Shown here: in pieces, positions 12,030-21,696 of the stretch
Layout of the letters: each line of letters starts with the position of its first letter
Position numbering within the stretch: position 1 is the first letter of the stretch
NCBI GenBank assembly: GCA_007115705.1
Contig: QXEO01000550.1
Location: forward strand, 928,111 to 992,110
Direction: 5' to 3'
Length of the DNA stretch: 64,000 bases
Source of the DNA: Dactylis glomerata
Taxonomy: Eukaryota > Streptophyta > Magnoliopsida > Poales > Poaceae
Position numbers and translations under genes: made by a program
Notes under the pieces: model-generated
Seen by the model: the letters and a program-made list of their open reading frames with translations, nothing else
Told to the model about the DNA's origin: nothing
The model's database searches: none

Positions 12030-12084
12030 GGTCTGACACTAGCGGCACCTAGTGTTTTGGGGTGTCGTGTTTCTTGGAATTGTA
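12030..12084 (+). mobile_element. LINE 3' tail, left part, split by the CRM-like element
   Basis: Removing the retrotransposon at 12085-19982 and one TTGTA copy joins GTTTCTTGGAATTGTA to CATCACTCTCTTTCTATC and then AATGCATCGAGAC and an A-rich end. This resembles the 3' end of grass LINEs. The left limit is arbitrary, because no coding remnant is clear. Confidence 0.4.
12080..12084. repeat. Target site duplication TTGTA, left copy
   Basis: The five bases TTGTA directly precede the LTR and are repeated at 19983-19987 directly after the 3' LTR. Confidence 0.9.
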
Positions 12085-13036
12085 TGATGAGGACATCCCT
12101 ACTACACAGCCATCTCCACCTACTGTTGATGATCCTATTGTTGCTGATCAAGATAAGTCCAATGACGAGATTCGGATTGGACCAATTACTCGAGCCCGTG
12201 CTAAGTTGTTACAACAGCAGGTGAACTCACTCCTTGCTGAATCTGATATTTATTGTAATGAGAATTTTATTCTGCCTAAGTCTTTGTTCATATGTATGAT
12301 CAGGTTCATTGGAGACGAAGGGGTTCGAGGGAGCGAGGAGATGCAACACATGGAGCACGACGTGGTGATCAAGCAAGAGAGCGCGAGGGAGGAGAGGGAG
12401 GCCGGCGCCACAAGCATGGAGAACATCACCACATGAAGGAGATCAAGTCTGGATGAGCACGACCATGTGATGGCGCACTAGGACTGCCTACGACACGATG
12501 TCTACACGTCTAAGGCGCGCTACACACTTGGCCTGCATGCTAAAATTAGGCCGAACCCATATATGGGTCGGTATGTACCCGTTTGAGTCGAACCGAGTCA
12601 GTTTGGGCCCAAACCAGACATGTTTTGGGCCAGGTCTTTGCTGAGGACGCCCGGCCACCTATAAGTAGCCCTGGGCGCCCCCTCAATTAGGGTTAGACCA
12701 CGTTTAGACTAAAGATTACTTCGTTGAACTGCTGTAAGCATTCATCTGAATTCCTCCGCACCAATTCATCTGGATTTGGTGATATACTGCTGCAAGTTTA
12801 GTGTGATCTGTTGTTACATTGGGAATCAGTAGATTGCAAACTACCATTTCGTGGTCGACGGCTACGTGCGCAAGTGTGTGGAATCGTGAATATCCTACAG
12901 GTTTTGAGAGCTGTTGCATTGGCATCAGGGTTCAAGCGAGGAGAGTTCATCGGTGACACCAAGTTATCCCCGACAATCATCCGCTGCCATCATCACCATC
13001 GCATCGCTCACGAGAAGATCGGGCCACCCCATATCA
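12085..13036 (+). repeat. 5' LTR of the CRM-like element
   Basis: The LTR runs from TGATGAGGACATCC to CCCCATATCA and is 952 bp, identical in length to the 3' LTR. Its first 350 bases contain a duplicate of the polyprotein C-terminus in an open frame (12062-12436), because the 3' LTR is coding at its start. A TATA box lies at 12660. Confidence 0.92.
12660..12667 (+). promoter_or_regulatory. TATA box of the CRM-like 5' LTR
   Basis: TATAAGTA lies about two thirds into the LTR, and the same sequence stands at 19606 in the 3' LTR. The conserved sequence downstream is the probable transcript start and R region. Confidence 0.55.
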
Positions 13037-13038
13037 TC

Positions 13039-13052
13039 TTGGTATCAGATTT
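13039..13052 (+). other. Primer-binding site (initiator methionine tRNA type)
   Basis: Two bases after the 5' LTR, TTGGTATCAGATTT matches the usual plant initiator-tRNA complement TGGTATCAGAGC in its first nine bases. Confidence 0.75.
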
Positions 13053-14402
13053 CCACGGTTTACTCGGTGAGCATCCACAAATTCATCCCTGCAATTCGTT
13101 TTTGTTTTCAGTCCTATCCAGAAAAAGCCAAAAAAAAAATTAGGGTTCTTAGTTTCTGCCATAGCCTAGATTGCACCGTTCTTGAGTTTTAGTCGTTGAT
13201 CGTTTTTCGCGTTTTCTTTCTTCCATCCGTAGGAGTCTAGGTCTGGCAATCTTTTCTGCATCTTAGTTTTACTTTTGGTCGTCTTTTGCATCGCCTGGGA
13301 TCGTCGTCTTCTTCCTCTGGTCGACGTGCTTGAGCTCGTGCTTGAGATCACGTAGATCGGATCTCCAAAGGAGTCCGACCGGTTTCCGATCGCTAGTTTC
13401 AAAAAAAAAAAGCAACGAGTCCGGGCCGCCTATGTTGCCTGGTCGAGCGGTTTCCGATCGATTGTTTGATCTGCACGTTGGATCGTTTCCCCGTGCGTGT
13501 ACCTGATCCGATCGGATCTAAGTCAAAAAAAAATCAGCGCGCCTCGATCGCTCGCGCGCCTAAGTGCGGAGGACGTCTGGGGTCGAGCGTCCGCCCTCTC
13601 ACCCGACCGCGGAGGGCGTCTGGCGTCCAACGCCAGATCGGGCCTCTTCTTTTTAGGCCCAAATTCAAGTTAGTACACCAAAAAAAAAGCAGAAAAAAAC
13701 AGGGGACGTGCCTGCACGCACGCCGCACCTATATATATATATAAAAGACAAACTACTTTGTCCGTTTCGCGTCGCTGTCGTGCTGCCGTGTGTTTCCGGC
13801 GTCGTATATCTCTGCCGTGACATATTTTTCGTCGGTTTCTCTGCCGCGACAGCGTGTTACCACTGTATCCACATAGCGTCCTTTCTACACAATTTTGATC
13901 GCTTTAGCTACAGCCTGTCTTCAGCATCGTGTTAGGAGCTTACCCATACGAGACTAGCTACTTCGTGCTCATCAGGCTGCTGCCGTGTGCGCAATCTTGT
14001 GCCTGTTCATCGAGCCAGTGCTAGCGTCTCTCTTGTGCATTGCAACACGAGCTACTGTGCGTTGTCACTTATATCTCTTGAGCTTTTTTTCAGAGTTGCT
14101 TTGCCTCGCTTATCTCCACCATGTGTGTTTCGTGGGTCTTGACATACGATCAGCACTAGGACTTATTTGCGGTGTACTTAGGATACCATACCTACAGCTC
14201 CACCATATATTCCTGGTTTGTCGTGTGATCGCTCTTATACCCTCGGTATTCACTTCATCACATCCGTGCACGAGCTTGATACTTTGTTCTGGTATGCACT
14301 ACAATTCACTTTGGAACGGTAAGATTACCTCTTCTTGTCAGTTTTTGAGTGAGTTGTGAGAGGCACCACACGTTTTTGATTTCGTGCACTAATCTACTAA
14401 TC
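13053..14402 (+). other. Long untranslated leader of the CRM-like element
   Basis: About 1.35 kb separates the primer-binding site from the gag start. It is rich in CG and pyrimidine stretches and has A-runs at about 13126, 13398, 13525 and 13679. Small open frames here show no domains. It may carry packaging signals. Confidence 0.6.
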
Positions 14403-17400
14403 ATGTCTACTAGTGGTTATGATGTCATGCAGGAAAAAGATGGGGATACACCGGTGGTTTGGACAGACTTTGTTGGACTGCGCACTCATCTGGAGGGGGT
14501 GTTGGATCGCTCTACTGCCGACGCTGTGACTGCACATCAGCAACTCCAGTTCAAAGTGCAAGGCACCGCAGATACTGTTCAAGCTATGCAAGCTCAGTTC
14601 ACTACTTTCCAGCACAGCATTGATCAGTTGAACCAATCCCTAGCGGAGCTGCGTCGACCCATGGTACCACTGCCTGTGCAGCCTGCTGCTGACTTTGCTG
14701 ATGATGACAGTGTCTATGACAATGCCAATCTACTAGGCCCCAATGCTCATGGGCGTGGTCTTGGACAACATGGTCGGCCCCCACATGGCATTGGTGCCCG
14801 ACGTGTAATACCTGCTGAGGATGATTTTCTAGGGAAGCCCAAGTTCTCGATACCCAGATTTGATGGTGAAGGTGATGTGGAGGATTATCTCACTTGGGAG
14901 CTCAAGATCGACAACCTGTGGCATTTGCATGCTTACACTGAAGATAAGAAGATCAAACTTGCATCCTCAGAATTTGATGGTTATGCCCTGCGTTGGTGGG
15001 ATAATATTTTGACACAACGACGAGCAGCTCATGAGCTTCCTGTTTTGCGATGGACAGAGATGAAGGAAATCATGCAGGCTCGTTTTGTACCCACCAATTA
15101 TTTGCGTTCAGTTTTTGATCGATTGACACAGCTGAAGCAAGGATTTTTGACAGTTGATGCTTATTACAAGGAGATGGAACTGTTGATGCAGCGATCGCGC
15201 GTTCAAGAGTCTAGTCATATGACTATGCAACGGTTTTTGCACGGACTCAGACTTCCTATCAAGAACATCGTCCGGCATCATACTTACAATGATATGAATC
15301 AGTTGCTTCACCATGCTATGGAGGCTGAGGCACAGCTTGCTGAAGAGGCGCAACAAAAATCTCGCTTTTCACCTGCCAGTCGATACACTGCCAGGACGCC
15401 TTCTAGCCCTGCCCCAGCGCCACTTGAGGGGACTCCTACTCACCCCTCCTCGTCCACTAGGCCAGCGACCTCTGGAGCTCAGTCCAGACGTCCCGCTACC
15501 ACACCAGCCGCTAGTTCTGGTTCGAGTGCCTCCGTGACTCGTGCTACTGAGAAACTATGTCATACGTGTGGAGGCAAGGGACACTTTAAAAGAGATTGTC
15601 CCAACAACAAAGTGATAGTGGTTACTGAGAACGGATATGAGACCGGAGAAGATGCTGATCCGTTTGGTTCTGATGATGAAGGTGAAGATGCTTATGCTGA
15701 CTCTTCTCCTATTATTGTTGTCTCTCCACGTACGTTGAGTGTGCAGCCCAATATTGATTCTCAGCGCTGCAACCTGTTTCAAACCAAGGCACTAGTTGGT
15801 CCCAATAAAGCTTGCAAGGTGATCATTGATGGCGGAAGCTGTCGGAATCTCGCAAGTAAGGAGTTATGTGCCAAGCTGGGTTTGAAATATTTACCTCATC
15901 CTAACCCATATTATATTCAGTGGTTAAGTGACAATGGTGAGATGAAGGTAAACTACATGGTACGTGTGAACTTTGAGATAGGGCCATACAAGGATTCTAT
16001 TGATTTTGATGTGGTTCCTACGACGGTTTGTCATCTCTTGTTGGGTCGGTCATGGCTCTATGATCGACATGTGCAACACAATGGTCGAGCCAATACTTAT
16101 CACTTGGAGTTCAAGGGCAAGAAAATCAACCTACTGCCTATGTCACCGCAGCAAATTGTTAATGAATCTCGTCAGAAGACTGAAGTGAAACTCGAACAGC
16201 CACCTCCACGAGATAATGTAATAGCCGTGAGTGATATAACGAAAAGTGAGGGAGTGCCCAACTTGTTAGTTTTAGCCACCAAAGAAGACATGAGAGAATT
16301 TCGTGAGGATCCTACAGCCATGCCTCTTGTGCTCATGTACAAGGGCGAGGTCTTAGTTTCTAATGATATGCAACCTGTTTCTCTTGGTGTCTCAACTGTT
16401 TTGCAGGACTTTGATGATGTTTTTCCGGCGGAGGTACCTGCTGGGCTGCCACCATTACGAGGCATCGAGCACCAGATCGACTTGATCCCTGGCGCCTCCT
16501 TGCCCAACCGCGCCCCCTACAGGACCAACCCCGACGAAACAAAGGAGATACAAGCACAAGTGCAAGCTCTTCTGGATAAAGGGTACATTCGTGTCTCTCT
16601 TAGTCCTTGTGTTGTTCCTGTGATTTTGGTGCCTAAGAAAGATGGTACATGGCGCATGTGCGTAGATTGTAGAGCTATAAACAACATTACTATTCGATAT
16701 CGTCATCCTATTCCCCGTCTCGAGGATATGTTAGATGAATTGAGTGGTGCTGCTGTTTTCTCTAAAATTGATTTACGTAGTGGTTACCATCAAATTCGAA
16801 TGAAAGAAGAAGATGAATGGAAAACTGCTTTCAAAACTAAATTTGGTTTATATGAGTGGCTAGTCATGTCTTTTGGTCTTACTAATGCACCTAGTATATT
16901 CATGCGCTTAATGAATCATGTTTTGAGAGAGTTCATTGGTCGTTTTGTGGTTGTCTATTTTGATGACATACTTATTTACAGCCGCAATGAAACTGAACAC
17001 TGTGTTCATATTAGACAAGTTTTGCAAGTGCTGCGTGATAATAAATTGTATGCTAATCTTGAGAAGTGCACATTTGCAAAAGATAAGGTCATATTTCTGG
17101 GTTATGTTGTTTCTAAGCATGGAGTAGAGGTAGATCAATCTACAATTGCTGCTATTCAAGATTGGCCTACTCCCATGAATGTTAGTCAAGTACGAAGTTT
17201 TCACGGTCTTGCTGGTTTTTATCGCCGTTTTGTGAAAGACTTTAGTACTATTGCTGCACCATTAAATGAGTTAACGAAGAAAGGTGTTCCTTTTGTGTGG
17301 GGCGCAGCCCAAGATCATGCATTTGATGAATTGAAACGTTTGCTTACTTCTGCACCTTTACTTGCATTGCCTGATTTTTCAAAGCAATTTGAAGTTGAAT

Positions 17401-19382
17401 GTGATGCTAGTGGTATAGGCATAGGTGGCGTTTTGATGCAAGAGGGTCGTCCTATAGCTTATTTTTTTGAGAAATTATCTGGTGCTAGACTGAATTATCC
17501 TGTTTATGATAAAGAATTGTATGCACTTGTTAGAGTTCTTGAGGTTTGGCAACATTATTTGTGGCCAAAAGAATTTATCATACATTCTGATCATGAAGCT
17601 TTGAAATATTTGAAAGCACAATCCAACCTGCATAGGCGTCTCGCTAAGTGGGTTGAGTTTATTGAATCTTTTCCGTACATCATTAAACATAAGAAGGGAA
17701 AAGATAATGTGGTTGCTGATGCTCTCTCTAGGAAGAATATGTTATTGACACAACTTGATATTAATATTCCTGGTTTAGAGAGTATTTGTGAGCTTTATGC
17801 AACTGATCATGATTTTGCTGAACCATACCGTTTGTGTGCTGTGAAACACGCTTGGGAAAAATATCACATACATGATGGGTTTCTTTTTCGAGCTAACAAA
17901 CTATGTGTTCCGGAGTCGTCTTTGCATTTGCTCTTATTGCAGGAATCACATGCTGGAGGTTTGATGGGTCACTTTGGGCGTGAGAAGACATTACTCATGC
18001 TAGCTGATCACTTCTTTTGGCCCCGGATGAGGCGTGATGTGGACAGGTATGTGCGGCGCTGCATTGTGTGCAACACATCTAAGTCCAAGCTGAAGCCTCA
18101 CTGTTTGTATACACCACTACCTGCACCTATTACACCATGGGAAGATATTAGTATGGATTTTGTGCTAGGATTGCCAAAAACTAAACATGGTCATGATTCT
18201 ATATTTGTGGTAGTGGATAGATTCTCTAAAATGGCACACTTTATTGCATGTCATAAGAGCGACGATGCGTCGCATGTGGCTAACCTGTTTTGCAGGGATA
18301 TTGTACGCTTGCATGAAGTGCCCAAGACTATTGTTTCTGACAGGGACGTCAAGTTCATGAGCTACTTCTGGAAGACCTTATGGGGAAAGCTAGGAACGAA
18401 GCTGCTGTTCAGCACTACATGTCATCCCCAAACTGACGGCCAGACCGAGGTGGTGAAACGAACTTTGTCACAGTTGCTGAGGACAATGATCAAGAAAAAT
18501 CTGCGGGAGTGGGAAGATTGTTTGCCGCATGTGGAGTTTGCATACAACAGGGCGGTACATTCTACTACTCAGCTTTGTCCGTTCGAGGTGGTGTATGGCT
18601 TCAAACCTATTACACCACTAGATTTGTTGCCTCTTCCATTGCATGAGAGAGTTAATATGGAGGCATCAAAAAGAGCTGATTTTGTGAAGAAAATTCATGA
18701 GAAGACTCGAGAGGCTATTGAGAAAAAAGGGAAGAATACTGCTGCTGCTCGCAACAAGTCAAGAAAGCAGGTTCTTTTTCAGCCCGGTGATATGGTATGG
18801 GTGCACCTGCGCAAGGACAGATTTCCTTTGCTTAGGCGTTCCAAGTTGAGGCCCCGAGGTGCTGGTCCCTATAGAGTGCTTGCCAAGATCAATGATAATG
18901 CCTACTCGATTGATATTCCTATTGCTGAGTTTGGTGGTGTTAGCAACAGTTTCAACGTTGCTGATTTATCACCATATGATGGAGATGACCTTGGAGCGTC
19001 GAGGTCGACGCCTTTTGAAGGGGGGGGGGATGATGAGGACATCCCTACTACACAGCCATCTCCACCTACTGTTGATGATCCTATTGTTGCTGATCAAGAT
19101 AAGTCCAATGACGAGATTTGGATTGGACCAATTACTCGAGCCCGTGCTAAGTTGTTACAACAGCAGGTGAACTCACTCCTTGCTGAATCTGATATTTATT
19201 GTAATGAGAATTTTATACTGCCTAAGTCTTTGTTCATATGTATGATCAGGTTCATTGGAGAGGAAGGGGTTCGAGGGAGCGAGGAGATGCAACACATGGA
19301 GCACGACGTGGTGATCAAGCAAGAGAGCGCGAGGGAGGAGAGGGAGGCCGGCGCCACAAGCATGGAGGACATCACCACGTGA
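14403..19382 (+). CDS. Gag-pol polyprotein of the CRM-like Gypsy element (1659 residues)
   Basis: The product is the structural and replication polyprotein of an LTR retrotransposon. I chose the ATG at 14403 (MSTSGYDVMQ); an in-frame ATG at 14349 would add 18 residues. A gag domain spans about residues 140-300. A zinc knuckle CHTCGGKGHFKRDC lies near 386, and the protease motif IIDGGSC, with the DGGS form usual in this clade, near 476. Reverse transcriptase follows with DLRSGYHQIR and catalytic YFDD at about 852-855. RNase H starts near 1000 (CDASG). Integrase has an H2C2 region near 1184 and DDE-type motifs (MDFVLGLP, VSDRD, TDGQTE). The last 117 codons lie inside the 3' LTR and include GPITRARAKLLQQQ. 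There is no stop or frameshift and all catalytic motifs that I checked are present, so the copy could be active. Confidence 0.9.
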   Translation: MSTSGYDVMQEKDGDTPVVWTDFVGLRTHLEGVLDRSTADAVTAHQQLQFKVQGTADTVQAMQAQFTTFQHSIDQLNQSLAELRRPMVPLPVQPAADFADDDSVYDNANLLGPNAHGRGLGQHGRPPHGIGARRVIPAEDDFLGKPKFSIPRFDGEGDVEDYLTWELKIDNLWHLHAYTEDKKIKLASSEFDGYALRWWDNILTQRRAAHELPVLRWTEMKEIMQARFVPTNYLRSVFDRLTQLKQGFLTVDAYYKEMELLMQRSRVQESSHMTMQRFLHGLRLPIKNIVRHHTYNDMNQLLHHAMEAEAQLAEEAQQKSRFSPASRYTARTPSSPAPAPLEGTPTHPSSSTRPATSGAQSRRPATTPAASSGSSASVTRATEKLCHTCGGKGHFKRDCPNNKVIVVTENGYETGEDADPFGSDDEGEDAYADSSPIIVVSPRTLSVQPNIDSQRCNLFQTKALVGPNKACKVIIDGGSCRNLASKELCAKLGLKYLPHPNPYYIQWLSDNGEMKVNYMVRVNFEIGPYKDSIDFDVVPTTVCHLLLGRSWLYDRHVQHNGRANTYHLEFKGKKINLLPMSPQQIVNESRQKTEVKLEQPPPRDNVIAVSDITKSEGVPNLLVLATKEDMREFREDPTAMPLVLMYKGEVLVSNDMQPVSLGVSTVLQDFDDVFPAEVPAGLPPLRGIEHQIDLIPGASLPNRAPYRTNPDETKEIQAQVQALLDKGYIRVSLSPCVVPVILVPKKDGTWRMCVDCRAINNITIRYRHPIPRLEDMLDELSGAAVFSKIDLRSGYHQIRMKEEDEWKTAFKTKFGLYEWLVMSFGLTNAPSIFMRLMNHVLREFIGRFVVVYFDDILIYSRNETEHCVHIRQVLQVLRDNKLYANLEKCTFAKDKVIFLGYVVSKHGVEVDQSTIAAIQDWPTPMNVSQVRSFHGLAGFYRRFVKDFSTIAAPLNELTKKGVPFVWGAAQDHAFDELKRLLTSAPLLALPDFSKQFEVECDASGIGIGGVLMQEGRPIAYFFEKLSGARLNYPVYDKELYALVRVLEVWQHYLWPKEFIIHSDHEALKYLKAQSNLHRRLAKWVEFIESFPYIIKHKKGKDNVVADALSRKNMLLTQLDINIPGLESICELYATDHDFAEPYRLCAVKHAWEKYHIHDGFLFRANKLCVPESSLHLLLLQESHAGGLMGHFGREKTLLMLADHFFWPRMRRDVDRYVRRCIVCNTSKSKLKPHCLYTPLPAPITPWEDISMDFVLGLPKTKHGHDSIFVVVDRFSKMAHFIACHKSDDASHVANLFCRDIVRLHEVPKTIVSDRDVKFMSYFWKTLWGKLGTKLLFSTTCHPQTDGQTEVVKRTLSQLLRTMIKKNLREWEDCLPHVEFAYNRAVHSTTQLCPFEVVYGFKPITPLDLLPLPLHERVNMEASKRADFVKKIHEKTREAIEKKGKNTAAARNKSRKQVLFQPGDMVWVHLRKDRFPLLRRSKLRPRGAGPYRVLAKINDNAYSIDIPIAEFGGVSNSFNVADLSPYDGDDLGASRSTPFEGGGDDEDIPTTQPSPPTVDDPIVADQDKSNDEIWIGPITRARAKLLQQQVNSLLAESDIYCNENFILPKSLFICMIRFIGEEGVRGSEEMQHMEHDVVIKQESAREEREAGATSMEDITT
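19012..19030 (+). other. Polypurine tract of the CRM-like element, inside the coding frame
   Basis: GAAGGGGGGGGGGA directly precedes the 3' LTR TG. The tract is also coding: it specifies part of a glycine run in the polyprotein. Confidence 0.8.
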
Positions 19383-19982
19383 AGGAGATCAAGTCTGGAT
19401 GAGCACGAGCATGTGATGGCGCACTAGGACTGCCTACGACACGATGTCTACACGTCTAAGGCGCGCTACACACTTGGCCTGCGTGCTAAAATTAGGCCGA
19501 ACCCATATATGGGTCGGTATGTGCCCGTTTGAGTCGAACCGAGTCAGTTTGGGCCCAAACCAGACATGTTTTGGGCCAGGTCTTTGCTGAGGACGCCCGG
19601 CCACCTATAAGTAGCCCTGGGCGCCCCCTCAATTAGGGTTAGACCACGTTTAGACTAAAGATTACTTCGTTGAACTGCTGTAAGCATTCATCTGAATTCC
19701 TCCGCACCAATTCATCTGGATTTGGTGATATACTGCTGCAAGTTTAGTGTGATCTGTTGTTACATTGGGAATCAGTAGATTGCAAACTACCGTTTCGTGG
19801 TCGACGGCTACGTGCGCATGTGTGTGGAGTCGTGAATATCCTACAAGGTTTGAGAGCTGTTGCATTGGCATCAGGGTTCAAGCGAGGAGAGTTCATCGGT
19901 GACACCAAGTTATCCCCGACAATCATCCGCTGCCATCATCACCATCACATTGCTCACGAGAAGATCGGGCCACCCCATATCA
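19031..19982 (+). repeat. 3' LTR of the CRM-like element
   Basis: The 952-bp LTR is collinear with the 5' LTR at a constant offset of 6946 bases. Its first 352 bases encode the end of the polyprotein; the stop is at 19380-19382. It is followed by TTGTA. Confidence 0.92.
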
Positions 19983-19987
19983 TTGTA

Positions 19988-20053
19988 CATCACTCTCTTT
20001 CTATCAATGCATCGAGACACAAAGCTTTTGCATTTTCTCGAACGAAAAAAAGA
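19988..20053 (+). mobile_element. LINE 3' tail, right part
   Basis: CTATCAATGCATCGAGACACAAAGC followed by TTTTCTCGAACGAAAAAAAG resembles the end of grass LINEs. It continues the fragment left of the CRM-like insertion. Confidence 0.4.
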
Positions 20054-21696
20054 AGAGATTTGGTTCCCTAATAGAATCTTGTTTAGCTCTAAAGGAGACA
20101 TCACGGATTGAATTGTAGACTTGAAAATAAGGTCGGGCAGATTTGGGCTGAGTCAGTTTCCAATAGAAGTTAACATTTTAGCCAATTTAACTGGAGTGCT
20201 TCAGTCAGTTGCAAGCAGAGAACCCAAATTTGTTGAAATTTCTGCCAAAAATTAGTGAAAAATATGCAGCTTTAGGTCCTACCACTATACCCAACTTCAG
20301 AAGATTGTTCTAGTTTGATAATTTTTGGAGGAACAACTGTAGATGACGTGGATATCTGAATATAATCGTGCTGGATCCCTGACATTGAGAGTTTGAAACG
20401 ATTAAACCAAGCCATTGTTTTCCCTGCATTTCCTGGCATTTGGGTCACCATAGCAGTAGGCAAATTATGAAAAAGGGGTTCCAGCTAGCTAGATGTAATG
20501 TGCTCTGCTACTGCAATCGATAGTGTCTCATGTTTGGTGGACACTTTTTTTATTCCTTGTTTAGATTTCGGCATTAGAATTGCAGTTGTTTCTTAAACAA
20601 AAAATGTGAACAAAAAATCTGAAATTTCTGAATACCATTGGGTACCTATTTGTAAGTTGTAATGAAATTAATCGTTCATACAAGTAGACGGTTTGGTTTA
20701 TGACTCCCGGCATAGAATTATGGAATATTACTTGAAGAACCTCCCAAGACCACTAACTATTCTCTGCCTAAATTTTAAGGTGGTGACAACCTTTTATGTG
20801 TATACACAATTATGATACTGTAAAGCCGTTGCTATCAAAGTTTCCTTATATATTTTGTGTAATACTGTGCGTAAGTAATAACACTCTTGTTATTATATCG
20901 ACTAATTTTGCATGGCGTAGGACATTAAGTTAGTTCTTTGGTACTAAGAGACTAAGGCCAGATGTTCTCTTTTCCAGGAACTGAAAAGCCTTGCATCTTG
21001 AAGCATTGATAAAAAGAAGTTACGAGAACACGAGTAGGCTATAAGTAAACCAAAACTCAAGCCACACCCGTAAGTGCTAAGTTCCGCTTGTACTGACGCT
21101 TGGAGGCCAACCGGTCCTACTGGACCCAGATCCATGCCTCCACACTGATGGTATCCAGCAGTGAGGCGATGCACCCCTCATCCCATCCAAGGCTGAGCGA
21201 AGGCTACCATAGGTCTTAAGTTTTCTCTACTTTACTTCTATCCATTAGGATATAAGGAGTCCTGAATTTCTTTTCTATTTCATTTATTTGATTTACTTTA
21301 TTAATTGATCTTTTTTTAAGAAATGTACAGTTCAAAACATATATCAGTTGAACAACTTGCCAGTCAACTTAACAAGCGTTTTTTCAAAATATAAAATATG
21401 CTTCTGGAACAGCTTTTTTTTCCTGGAGAACATGTTTCTACACAGAAACTAACACTCCACAATTAAGTTCTTTCCTAATATTCAATATTAAAAGCTAAAA
21501 AAAATCTAGGCAATTCATATCAATCAGAAGATTTCCCTATGTATCAACAGGGTTAAGCATATGGGTCAGTTGTGAAGAAGGGGGCGGTGAATATTTGCCT
21601 CTGTTTCGTACAAATAGATTAAAATGGCAAATACATTTGCAGCTATCACTATATGTAGAATGCATGTCAAGTTAACTACCAATCTTTTCTAAATTC
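20054..21696. other. Sequence between the LINE tail and the adenylate kinase stop codon
   Basis: This holds the 3' untranslated and downstream region of the minus-strand adenylate kinase gene. No precise cleavage site can be fixed. A 63-residue minus frame at 20272-20463 is open but not recognised. The rest is AT-rich without named repeats. Confidence 0.4.

Larger units (their letters stand above)
12085..19982 (+). mobile_element. CRM-like (centromeric-type) Gypsy LTR retrotransposon, near complete, 7898 bp
   Basis: Two 952-bp LTRs flank a primer-binding site, a long leader, one continuous gag-pol frame and a G-rich polypurine tract. The target duplication TTGTA is present at 12080-12084 and 19983-19987. 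By hand I count 15 substitutions and no net indel between the LTRs (about 1.6%). With the commonly used grass LTR rate of 1.3e-8 per site per year, this means an insertion roughly 0.6 million years ago. The coding order is gag-protease-RT-RNase H-integrase, as in Gypsy. The reading frame continues into the 3' LTR, as in the CRM clade; the clade assignment is an inference. Confidence 0.85.

Noticed and set aside
12062..12436. Separate 124-residue gene in front of the large polyprotein
   Set aside because: It is the 5' LTR copy of the polyprotein C-terminus that is coding in the 3' LTR.
13037..13060. tRNA-like sequence after the LTR as a tRNA gene
   Set aside because: Only the short tRNA-complementary primer-binding site is present, with no cloverleaf.
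12085..19982. Use of the CRM-like element as proof of a centromeric location
   Set aside because: A single copy close to a cellular gene and no satellite array in the window; some CRM groups are not centromere-specific.
20272..20463. 63-residue minus frame downstream of the adenylate kinase gene as an extra exon
   Set aside because: The gene model already ends with a conserved stop at 21697, and no splice link or known domain supports the frame.
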